A DNA stretch of 64,000 nucleotides from the NCBI GenBank assembly GCA_007449985.2, contig VIIQ02000730.1:62001-126000 (forward strand), in the 5' to 3' direction. The stretch comes from Desmodesmus armatus (Eukaryota > Chlorophyta > Chlorophyceae > Sphaeropleales > Scenedesmaceae). The position numbers were made by a program, and so were the translations under genes. Under the pieces are notes generated by a model. The model saw only the letters and a list, made by a program, of their open reading frames with translations. It was not told the origin of the DNA and made no database searches. Of the stretch, positions 11,301-22,281 are shown piece after piece. How positions within the stretch are numbered: the stretch's first letter is position 1; each line of letters starts with the position of its first letter.

Positions 11301-14300
11301 ATTGCGTCTGCAGATCTGTTGCTGATGTCAGCCCAGCAGCGACAGTATAGCTGGTGGTCTGATGTTTCCTTTGGCTGCAGGGCACCTGACCGTCCGCACA
11401 ACTGCGACATCTGCTACAATGCAACCACGCGGAGGAAGTTCTGGGGCTTTGTGAGCTGCATTGTGAAGCTGGCAGACCTGTCCTCTGGCAAAGATGCCAG
11501 GCTCACACAGCTGACGGACATAGTGAGCCATTGGGTGAACCAATGGCTCACCCGGGTCAGCGGGGGGGGGGGGGGGCGGTCATGTTGATACATCTTGACA
11601 GACTTTATGCCCGGCATTATGATCACGTCGCACTTTGCCTTCAGATTCACTGTGCATTCTCTGTCTGTGGTGTCAGTAACTAGTTGGTGTGTGCCCTCTG
11701 CTTAAGACACTACTAGAGGAATCAACCATCAGAGGAAGGGACCCCCGCCTCGGTGTCTATCCTGTAGTGACGATGTGCACACACACTACTTTATGTCGCT
11801 GATGCATCACGATTCTTTTTTATCTGCCACTGTGCAGGGGTATGACTATGAGTTCTCCGCCCCTCAGCCAGAGACCACGGAGGTCATGATCATTGCGGCC
11901 AGCCCTCAGAAGCCCGTTGACCCTGTGGTGGCCAAGGTGGAGGTGCCCAACAATCAGTGGACGCTGCTGGTGGCACCCAAGCACGGCTGGGTGCCCAGCT
12001 GGCGCAACCCCATGTTGGCGACCGTGATCATCATCAGTGTGCTGTTTGGTGGGCTGGTGCTGGCCACACTTGTCAGCAGGCACCTGCAGCTGTGGCTGCT
12101 CAAGGAAACAAAGGTGGGTGAGAGGGGTGGGGGCACAGCTGTGTGGCAAAAACGTATACTCAGAAACCAGGAACCATACTGCACAGAACCCTGCGTGCTT
12201 ATGGGGTATGATTTTGTTGGGGAGATTATGCGTGGGGCTTGGCAGCCTGATTGAGGGTATGTGCTGTGCTTGAAGTGCAACCCCTGGCAGGGCCCAATTG
12301 CATAATGCATCAGTTGCGCATTGGTAGGACAGCAGAACAAACATCACACGTACTGCTGCCTGTCCAGCAGGCTTCAAACGAGGCCCTGGCAGCTGAGAAG
12401 ACTCGCATGGATGTGCTGCTCGCCCGGCAGTACAACCTGATCAGCTGCATGGCTGGCCAGCAGGACAGGTCGACCAGCGGCAAAGGCACCACATTGGAGG
12501 AGAAGACGCTAGGTAAGTGGCCAGGGGAGGGGTGCGGGCGGCGTTTGTTGGGGAAGCATCATGGTGCGTGCAGCTTGGCGTGTGCAGTTGCTATAGCTGC
12601 ATATTGATGAGGATGGGACTCTGCTCAGCGATCCTGTACTGCACTGACAATGTGACTCTGCCCCTGTTCCTGTAGTCAGTACAGTATCGGTGTTCCTGTA
12701 GTCAGTACAGTATCACACCGCCAGGGGTGCTGGCGTGTCTGCCGGGTGCAAGTGCAGAAAGGCAGGGCACGTCGATGTATACACTGTCAGTCAACTACTA
12801 TGGCATGCATCTGTGGACACACACGGCGCAACCGGCTTGTACAGCTTGACAGGCCAAACATGACAGTCAGACATGTTTTGAAATGAGTGTGTCTCAAAAT
12901 GCACTTGCACAAGAATGCACTTGCTTTGAAGACAGTAGCAGAAACGTTTTTACTGAGTGGTGCTGTCTGTGCTGCTGTGTGTGCTGCTGTGTGTGCTGCT
13001 GTCTGTGCAGACCGCATTGAGAGCATGCGGCGTGAGATCGGGGTGGCGTCTGCCACATCCGGTGTGGACCAGGTGCAGCTTGAAGAGCTGCTGGGGGAGG
13101 GCACTTTTGGCAAGGTCTACAAGGGTGAGGGGCCACTGCTGCTTGTGCCTTGACGGAGTCTTATGGGATCACGAGAACTGTTGCTCTAAGTCCCCTGTGG
13201 TATTTCCTCCTGTGCTAGCGACCAATCCTGCATGCGTGCAAGTTGGAGCGCTTGTGAGTCGAAAAAGGCTCGCCAAGTCTTTTTTCGGGCCATGTCTGCA
13301 TGCACATTGGTGATAAATGCACCCCAACCATGCCCGTTGTGCTGCAGGCTTGTGGCGCGGCAGTACTGTCGCTGTCAAGACGATGATCCTGCCTGCGCGC
13401 ATGTCTGGTGCTGAGAAGCGTGAGCGCATGGCCATTATGGAGGCAGCGATCAGCAGCACCATGGCACACCCCAACATCGTACAGGTGGGCAGCAGAGGTT
13501 TGGTGCTCTGCTATGCACACCAAACCCTCTCAAGCACCCGCAAGGCAGCCCCTTTGTTGCCTGGCAGAAGCTCTGTTGCGCTGGTAGCAACCCCTTGGTT
13601 GAAAGTGCTGGTGATCCCTCTTGGAAGGGCCACATGGTATTGCAGCACGGCAGTTTTTGATCATTGAAGTGACGCCGCTTGCCGCATGCTGTGGCGTGTT
13701 TTGCTGTAACCTGCAGACGTACACATACACCATCAAGCGGGCGACCGCCTCGGGCGTGGGAAGGTCCAGGTGGGTGTCGAAAGTGTTTTGCAGTAGATTG
13801 CTGTCAGACTGCTGGATGGCTGCTGCCTGTTGTAGCGCTTGTCAGCAAATCAACAAGGGTTGATGCCTGCAACTCTACTGGCACATATTGGTGAGGTATG
13901 TTTGGCGCCTGGCTCTACACCTGCAGTAGTCGGCTTGTACATTGCTTGATGGATGACTGGCGCACCCGCTGCGTTGTTGCTGCTGTCATGTGTCTGTGCC
14001 ACAGTTTGGACGAAGAGCCTGCGTGCTTGGAGAACAGCGGTGGGGAGGAGCAGCAGGAGCAGGGATCAGGAAACGCCTTTGGCAGCGAGAACAGCGGCAC
14101 CAACGTACACAGCTTTGAGGTGGGTGCCTTGCACGGGTAACTGGCTGGCAGTTTCCGTTGTGCTGTGGCAGGGAAGCCTGTGCTTGTTGCCCCGCCGCCA
14201 GGCTCGCAGCGCTGTCCAGCTGCCTGTTTAGCGCGCGAGTGTTCAGGGGTGCGCATTGTTTCTTCACATCATCGCTTGGATTGTCCCTCCACTGCATCAG

Positions 14301-17300
14301 CACGTCTCAGCCCGTGTTGCATGCATTGTGCGCAGTGATGTCATGTGTTCGGCAGAGTTGACCGGCCGCTAACAGTGCATAGCCCAGAAAGCACAGCTGA
14401 GCGACCCATGACTCAGAATCCGCTCACTTTTGGGCTATCCGCTAAAATCGACCCTGCAGGTAGTGCGCGGTGAGGCACCTACGTAAACTGTTACAGTATG
14501 CACAATGCACCCTGGCATGAGCTCTTTAGAGCTTCAGACCAACACTCTGATATCTACTGGTTGGTTGCTTGCTTGATTGACTGATTGACTGACTGATTGG
14601 TTGAATCTGGTGCTTGTCGATGGTGCCCTGCAGGTGAACCTGGTGCTGGAGTACTGTGACTGGGGCTGTTTGAGGGATGCGCTTGACGCAGGAGCCTTCT
14701 TCTCTGGGGGCAGCCTCAACTACGCCGCCATCCTGGACACAGCGGCTGACGTCGCCAAAGCCATGCTGCACTTACACTGCAACCAGGTGGGGAAAGTTTA
14801 GTGCCCAGGCCTTCATTGCGCCCGCATGGGGCTTTGAAGATACTTTGAACGTATGTAAGCTGGTGTGCGTTACCGTTCACCGTCAAGTCAGGCGAGAATT
14901 GGGGCTATTTGGTGACGTGCTAGTGGTGCTGTGACGTCTTACACCATCACCCAGATTTGCCCCTGTGATGAACGCGCACATGCTAGCTGCTTGTGACGTG
15001 CCTCGTCCTGTGCTGTGCTGTGGTCCCTTGCTCAGGTCATCCACAGTGACCTGAAGGTGCGCAACGTGCTGATGAAGAGTGACGGCAGCAGCGAGCGCGG
15101 CTGCATCGCCAAGGTAGCTGACTTTGGCCTCGCTGTCAAGATGGACCACCAGGACACACACGTGTCAGCATTCCAGGTGCGGCAGGGCTGTAGCATCGGC
15201 GTTGGCGTTTGCGCTCACATCGGCCTTGCCTACAGCCACCTGCTTGCTTACCTTGCTGGGGCTCCTTGGGGAAGGACTGCTGGGAGGCTGCGATTGCTCA
15301 GGGCATGTGCAGGTTTGACAGCAGGCCACGGGTGTTGTGCTGAATTGCAGGGCACGATGTCACACATGGCCCCTGAGGCGCTGCTGCGGGGCCACATCAG
15401 CAAGGCGGCTGATGTGTACAGCTTTGGCATCACACTGTGGGAGCTGTTCACGGGATGCCACGCGTACTTTGGTGAGGCCGGCTTTCCATGGGGATTTTGC
15501 TGTGGGTTCGCGGTGTTGCACGCTTCACAGCCATATCACCAGCAGTGCATGTACAGTCACCAGCTCGAGTGCTGCGACGGGGTGGGTGGGTCAACAGATC
15601 CAGTACGGTGCAGGCGACCTGAAATGTCTGACGGGGAGCGTGCCAACACGTGGCTAAAGTGCTGTTGTTGCTGCTGTTTGGCGCTGTGCTGTGCTATGCT
15701 GTGCAGGCATTCCGCGTGCGCTGCTGGGTCACCAGGTCGCCGTGGTGGGGTTGCGCCCTGCCTTCCCAGACTTCACTCCTTACGAGTACCGCAACTTGGC
15801 TGAGCGCTGCTGGATCCAGGAGCCAGAGAAAAGGTGGGAGCAGCCGCGTGCAGGCTGCAGTTGCCCCAGCAAAGCAACAGGATTGCCAACCCGTCAAGAT
15901 GCATGCTGCTCCTTCACACACACCCACAGTATTGAAATCGGCGCCGACAACTACAACTTCAGCCCATAAGTACAAGAGAACCAGGTTGCAGTCAGGGGTT
16001 CGGTAAACAATGCACCTGACAGTGATCTGCATGTATGGATGGTGACAGAGGCTTGCTGTGCTGCATCTGCACGCCTGCAGGTTTGCAGCGTAGCTGCCTG
16101 TTCACCGTGCAACACTTCTGTGTTCTTCTTGTATGAATCTGCAGGCCCACATTCTCTGAGGTCCTTGGCACCCTGACAAGGCTGCGGCAGAAGCTTGGCG
16201 GCCACACGCTGCCGCTGGGGCGCTACCAGCCGCAGCCAAGCCTCCTGGCGCAGCGGGAGCGTGCGCAGCTACAGGCAGCCATGGGGTGTGTTGGCACTCA
16301 GACTGCGCCTCTGGGCGGGACCGCCAGCAGCCAGGAGCAGAAAAAGGTGTGTCGCATGGGCGCCCGGGCGGGCCTACTGTTGTCGTGTGTGATGCATGCG
16401 GCGCGCTTGTGCGCAGCCTGGCCATGACGAACTCCAACAGCTGGCGGCATTGGTTTGAGAGTGATCATTGGCCCTTTGACCTGTGTGATCATGGCAAAGC
16501 CACGCTGCATGGTGATGCCAGGATATAAGTCTGTGATTGGGATGGATAGAGGGGTGTCACCTCACAGTCTGTGCAGGGGCGTTGTGCTCGTGGCTGGTGT
16601 GTGAGACCCCATGCTTTTGCTCAGTCGTTTTGCATGCTGCCCCCGCAGGTTGCTGCAGCCCAGGACAACGGTCTGATGCAGTTTGGATCTTTTAAGGCCT
16701 CATTCTACCTGGAAAACTCTTCTGGCGCCCACCAGCCAGTGGTTCCAGGTGCCCCACAGCAGCAGCAGCCCGCTGCACGGCCAGCGATGAACGCAGCAGC
16801 TTCTGTTGCAGCTGCCCAGCACAGGCAGCTCCTCTACCAACAGCAGCAGCAGCTGCAACAGCAGCAGCAGCAGGTGTCCCCGGGCCCTGCCCCTGACTTC
16901 CACCATTTCTCGGAGGCTGGTGCTGAGCTGGATGCACTCCAGAGGGCCTTTGAGGAGCACGGGCCAGAGGGTGAGGGCAGCCAGTCAGGGGCTGCTCAAC
17001 CGGCAGCAGCAGAGGGGCAGCAGGACGGGATGGTTGGCAACAACCCCGCTGGCCCAAATACAGGTAAGCCAGTGGTGGTGAGGACAATCCAGAGCTGCTT
17101 GCCTTCCTATACCAGTACTGTTACATGGTTCAGGACGTGCCTGAGCACCCTTTCGTCGCGCAGGCTTTGTGCAGGCCCCACGTGCACCCGGCCCACTCTA
17201 GAGAACCTCAAGAGCCTCCCCCCCCCCCTTCCCACAACAACCACCATACGTGCATGCTGGCTGATACAGTCTCTGCATCGCATTTTTTGTTGCGCAGGCT

Positions 17301-18086
17301 CTCTGCCGGCCCCGGCTGCACCCAGCCCAGCCAGCTCCTCTCAGCTGCCAGAAGCTGCGTTGACGCCCGAGCAGCAGCAGGCGCAGCAGCAGGTGGCGCT
17401 GCAGCTGCAGATCCTCGAGCAGTTTGCCCAGCAGCAGCAGTGGATGCAGCAGCAGCAGCAGCATTGGCAGCAGATGCAACAACAGCAGCAACAGCAGCAG
17501 GTGGTGCACACAACACAGCACACCTCCCACAGCAGTGGCTCTTTTTATGAGCGGCGCAATCGCCCCAAGGTAAGCCAGTGGTGTACGGGGCATTGACCCT
17601 AGGCTTTTTAGTGTTATGTGGCATTTGCCTGACTGCTGCAACTTGTATGCTGCTGGAGTGCGCATACAGTATATCGCAGTCAACTTTGGGGGCAGACTGC
17701 CAGCCTCGGGATCTACCTAGCCAGCAGTCAAGTCATGAGCTGTTTTTGCGTAGCCCAGTTTCCCTGGTTACAAAGGGCAAGCAAAGCCCCTTGCCGCGCC
17801 AGTCTGTTGTAATTCATAATGATGACTGGGTTGCTGCTGCTGCCGAGCAGCAACCATGCCAAATGGACCTGCTGAGACAGCAGCAGCAGCAGCATGCATG
17901 CCTTGCCCCACATATGCTGACTTGTGAGCCATGGGGTTCCCGCTGCCGGGGGATGCATGTGACCACCAAGTTATTATCCATTCCCTTCAGACGGACTGCA
18001 TCTCTCTGTCTGTGCTGCAGCTGGAGACTATCGCTGACCAGCCTGATGCCGAGGCAGCCATCCAGCAGCAGGACGGCAGGCATTAG
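8357..18086 (+). CDS. CHASE-domain receptor-like protein kinase (TKL-type)
   Basis: Membrane receptor with an extracellular CHASE sensor and a cytosolic kinase, about 1145 residues. Exons: 8357-8398 (tentative start), 8697-9062, 9449-9590, 9849-10000, 10270-10381, 10856-11003, 11381-11522, 11838-12113, 12371-12512, 13011-13124, 13348-13484, 13717-13769, 14005-14119, 14634-14786, 15036-15176, 15351-15471, 15707-15833, 16145-16346, 16649-17063, 17298-17569, 18021-18086. All phases agree and no frameshift is needed. TM1 lies near residues 144-170. The CHASE domain follows (LQMSPQGVVRSFYPLKGNE, DPERRGASLATITNGNLT, FW-G-F-V). TM2 is near 426-448 and a short coiled linker follows. The kinase spans about 535-845: GEGTFGKV loop, VAVK lysine, HSD in place of HRD, catalytic DLKxxN, DFG, APE. 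The C-tail has Gln runs. In plants CHASE binds cytokinin; the ligand here is unknown. Confidence 0.92.
11523..11551 (+). other. Perfect 12-bp inverted repeat covering a 5' splice site
   Basis: GTGAGCCATTGG and its exact reverse complement CCAATGGCTCAC are separated by GTGAA. The first arm begins with the GT of the intron after kinase exon 7, so in RNA the donor would be buried in a stable hairpin. A run of about 15 G follows at roughly 11561-11575. Confidence 0.75.
12667..12714 (+). repeat. Two-copy tandem repeat in a kinase intron
   Basis: TTCCTGTAGTCAGTACAG is repeated directly with a period of about 26 bases inside the intron between 12512 and 13011. It has no coding role. Confidence 0.6.
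17140..17185 (+). other. Decoy duplicate of a kinase exon start
   Basis: The bases around the CGCGCAG at 17158-17163 resemble those around the used acceptor at 17296-17297: both read (T)CGCAGGCT..TGC.GGCCCC...TGCACCC. The upstream copy lies in the intron 17064-17297 and is not needed for frame. It looks like a small tandem duplication of the exon 20 start that has decayed. Confidence 0.4.
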
Positions 18087-21000
18087 GCACCTGCAGGCCC
18101 GCAGGCTGCAGCTGGGCTGCCGCAAGCGCTGATTGGAAGCCAAGGCACGGCGCAAGGGCAAGAAGGGAGTTGAGTTGCCGGATACGTGGTGGGGCGGGAG
18201 GGGAGTGGCTCTTGGCCCAGAGTCCTGAGGTTGTAGTTGGGGGAAGCTCGGTGGGCAAACCCAGGGAAGGTTGGTTGGGGGTTATGGCTCTGTACCCCTT
18301 GTGGCTCTGTACAGTCTGCACAACTCGCTGGTGGTTTCTTTGTGAGGTGCTTGCTTGCACCTGAATGTTGCGGCTGAATGTGGCTGCACTGTGTATCGAC
18401 TGTGCTCGGGCTGGCGTGTATGTGCTGTTCGTCTAGCGGACTACTAGTTTCACCATTTGTTCTAAGCCTACTACTACTGCTACTACCACTCCCACCAGCA
18501 GCAGCACATGTGCAGGCATGCGCGCGCGCTTTGTGCAGCACAGGGTATGAGATTCGGTACAGAGATTCAGTACAGAGACTGCACCTGGGTGGTGGCTGCG
18601 CACCACTGACCACATTTACGTGTGACTGCAGTTGTATGCGTGTGTTTGTTGACACCAAGTGTGAATCAGCAGGAGATCCAGCATGCGTGTCCGTGTGCAC
18701 AGGAACTTATTTGGGGCCGGGGGCAGGCTGTCACGTACAGTGCCTGATGCCACCATCGTTCGTGCCCTGTAGTTGTCGTCGGATGGCAGAAGGTATAGGT
18801 TGGCACTGCGCCTCATCTCAGGAAGTGTCCCAGTCCCTTCCCTTACTGGATCGTGTGCCTTGTTGTGTCAAAGCTGTGCGCTTGGGTTGCATCCCACTTG
18901 CTCTGCTGTGCAAAACCCTTGACAAAACCACCACAGCACCAGCGCCGGTTGGTAAGGCCACACTGCCGCACCACCTGCTCTGACGGCACTGCTCTGACAG
19001 CACTGCCGAGCCTGTGCAGCGCTTGATATCTCACTGCACAGCACGTGTGCTTTTTGGAAGGCGGTACAGTAAGGCCTGCAGCTGCTGGGGCAGGCCAGAC
19101 GCACCAGATGTGTGGCAGGGGCTGGCTGAGAATTTTCCGGATAGGGTCAGCCAGACCCATATGCTCCTGTGGGGGCAACAGCTCTGGCGCCTGTGAGCTA
19201 TTATTGGCACTTGAGACAAGACCTGTGCCTTCCTTTCATTCAGCACTGTGCGGTTTTGAGGTTCTGAAGTGACTTGACAAGCTGACGCACCCACTTGGTG
19301 TGTTGGCGTCCGGCTGTTTGGCATGTGCGAGCGTGGTGAGGTTTGTGCCGGCTGCTGCATCATGTGGCAACACTAGGATTGCACCTTGGTTGGCATCCTT
19401 GGTCAATAGTACCGACAACGAGTTTTGGGTTGTTAGGCGCTGGCAGCAGTTTATTGCATGCAGCAGCCTGGGCGGCTTGCTGTGTATTGCATGGCCTTGG
19501 GGCCCAGTGGAAACACCTTGGTAGTGGTGTCACCATGGCCCCACATAAAGCGGCATGTGGTTTGCAACCGTGGGGCCAGTGGGCTGCATGCATGGCACAG
19601 TATGGGTCATGGTGATGCAGATATGGCGCACCATGGACGCACCGCAGAAAGCTCTGGTTGTTGCTTGGCTTGCGGCTGCGTGCATGGTGCAGACCTCAGG
19701 CTGTGCATCGAGCAGATGTCCATGGCAATGCATGTGTCACCTCTGTATCAACTACTTTTGGTGCACAACTGTTGGCCGGTCCACAGTGTGACGTTGAAGA
19801 GGCAGATATGGATGGCAACAGATATCGAAGGTCTCTTGCGACAAGCGGCCACTTGCAGTCGTGGCATGCTTTGGAGCAGTAATCCCCTCCTGTGAGGCAA
19901 CAAGTGAAAGGTTCCTCCTTTCTCAATATCTGAATGGTCCCACACTGTGTGGACACGTATTAGAAGTGAAGTAGTTGGAGTTGGTCTGTTGTTGTTCTAT
20001 CACGTTGTTGTCCTATACCCCGGCCTGCTGTAGCCAAAAAGACCGTCAACATTTGTACTGCCAGCTGTTGGCCATCTTAGTCCCTGGTTGGGTGGTGTGC
20101 CCCCACATCCGAAATACGGCTTGCAGCCGCGGCATGCTTGTCGTTGGCATCGCGCAGAAGTAGTCGCCGCTCATTGTTACATTCCCACCGCCTGCAAGCG
20201 AGGCCAGACTGTGCATTTTCAAACAAGGTGTATCTTGGGGACTGAACCCAGCCTTTAGCTATCGTGGGGGACCTGGGAGGGCGGCCAATGGGCCTTTACT
20301 CAACCTCTGCAGTGGTTGCAGCTTTTGTGATATGCTGGCAGGTCCGTTCCACTTGCAACAGAATGCATGTCTTCACGTCTTTGCGTCGTGGGCCACCAAG
20401 CGCTTGCTTTTGAAGTTGGCACTGTACGTACAGTTTACTGGGGGTAAATATCCCGCCAAGTGTTGTGGGACTGGCCGACGTGCTGAAGTGTGTGGGCGGC
20501 TGGGGATCGCTCTGGCACTGTCGCGTTCATTGTGCTTGATTCCAGGCCCATTTCCTCCTTGGCAACCAGCCAGAGCTTGCATGGTGTGCAGCATTGGTGA
20601 TCAGCACTTGCACGTTGGCAGTCGGACTGGTAGTGGCACTCGTGCGTGCAATGCCATCCGGCAAGCAAGACAGACTGCCAATGGCTTCCTAGTGGTTTGC
20701 CATAGTGAGTTTTCGGGTTGGTGCGCCACACACTGCAACATATCCAAGCAACTAAGACGCAATTATGACCCATACTTGCATGCAGTAGTAGTTGAGAGTG
20801 CTAGGGCTGCTTGCTGTGCAGTGGAAAGCTTGGTACATTACAGCTGGCCCCGTGGGGCCTGCAGCTGCTCAGCAGACACTGTCGTGCTGACAGACCTGCA
20901 TCAACTGATGCGCGTTGCTGGACTGCTTCCTGTTGACTGATAGTTACAACAATGATGGGCATCATGATGCTCATCACTAGCAGCGATGATATCAGCGCTG

Positions 21001-22281
21001 CTGCTAGTTTGGCACTCGCACACTGGTGCTGGTGCAGCGCTTATATGCCTGTGCCTGCACCCCTGTATATAGCCTGACAGGTGGCGCTATCTGGCCGAGT
21101 GTTGTTTCCTGCATGGTGGTGGTTTGCTGCAATACTTGACCCACATGGCATGGCGCCGTATGGCGTGTGTGCTGCCTGCTGTATCGCTTTTGGTGTTGTA
21201 TCAGCATCTGCGGTGCCATGCACTGTGTTTGCCGTGCAAGTTAACGCAGCCCGGCTGAGCAGGTTGCGGGCACTGATGCTTTTGCAGTCTAGCCAGCTGG
21301 CATGGATGCCAAAAGGGCTGTCCTCCCTCACCTGTGTACTGCATGTATCCACCAACGTGGTTCTGTCAGTTTTGGATTGCACGTGCCTTATGCCTTTCAT
21401 CTGCCCTGTCGTGGTCCCATAGAGTGAGTTCATGCCGAGTGCCTTGAGCGCGAGCCCCTTTCTCTGCCCCACGCCTATGCATTCACTTCCCGTTGGATGC
21501 ATATGGGCTGAGACCCCTTGATTACTGCCAGGCTGTGTTGTATGTTTGAATATCGCCCACTGCCGGCATGCTTTTTTTCTTTGATGCTTATCACACATTG
21601 CTGTTGTAAGTGATGTTTGAACTTGCAGGTTTTACAGCCATCAGGGTTGACACGGCAACTCCCCAGCACACGCTACATGAGTGTTTGTAGTACACAGCCT
21701 AGTTGACCCGGGCTGATTAGCATGCAGTCAAAAAAATTGACATTCATGTTCGAGCCACTCGTCAGCTTTGGCATTACCTTGGCAGCTCCTAGCTATGCAA
21801 CGCAGATGCAAATGCTGGCCTGTGCACCATATGTTGGTAAATGGTCAACAGGTAGTGACACTATATATGCAGAACAGCCTGGTTGTGATATAAAAATACA
21901 GTACAATAACTGAAACACAATGCATGTTTTGACACATGCAGCCATAAGCCAAATACTATACCTACACAGCCATTGGTTATGGCATGGTCAGAGTACAACA
22001 ATGATAGGTCCCAGTCACATGCAGCGCTGCTACCCAGAACATGCTGCATGCAAACAAGCCACCCTTGATTGCAAACAAGTCACCCCCAGCAAAAGTTGCT
22101 GCAGCTGACTGATCAATGCGTGCACTGCACGGTTAGTGACAGAGCCTGAGCAGCCTCAGACAGAGCAAAATGCTTGTCGGCGGGCGTCACTGCCAGAACA
22201 GCGGCACAAACATTGGTGTGGGAAGCAAGATTGCACGCAACCCTGAAACACGACACTCTCAGCCACGCTCAGCCGGCAGCG
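18087..22281. other. 4.2-kb region without supportable genes
   Basis: This region lies between the kinase stop codon and the end of family member A. ORFs of up to 202 residues (20332-20940, +) and 185 residues (21041-21598, -) show no domain, no splice-consistent neighbours and no family resemblance. Small inverted repeats occur, for example CTAGCAGC...GCTGCTAG at about 20977-21007. The first few hundred bases should be the kinase 3' UTR. The rest may be decayed repeat sequence, but no terminal repeats or transposase motifs were seen. Confidence 0.4.

Noticed and set aside
20332..20940. 202-residue plus-strand ORF in the gene-free region
   Set aside because: No domain, no splice-consistent neighbours and composition like the surrounding non-coding sequence.
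21041..21598. 185-residue minus-strand ORF
   Set aside because: No recognisable motif or family resemblance; probably chance in GC-rich DNA.
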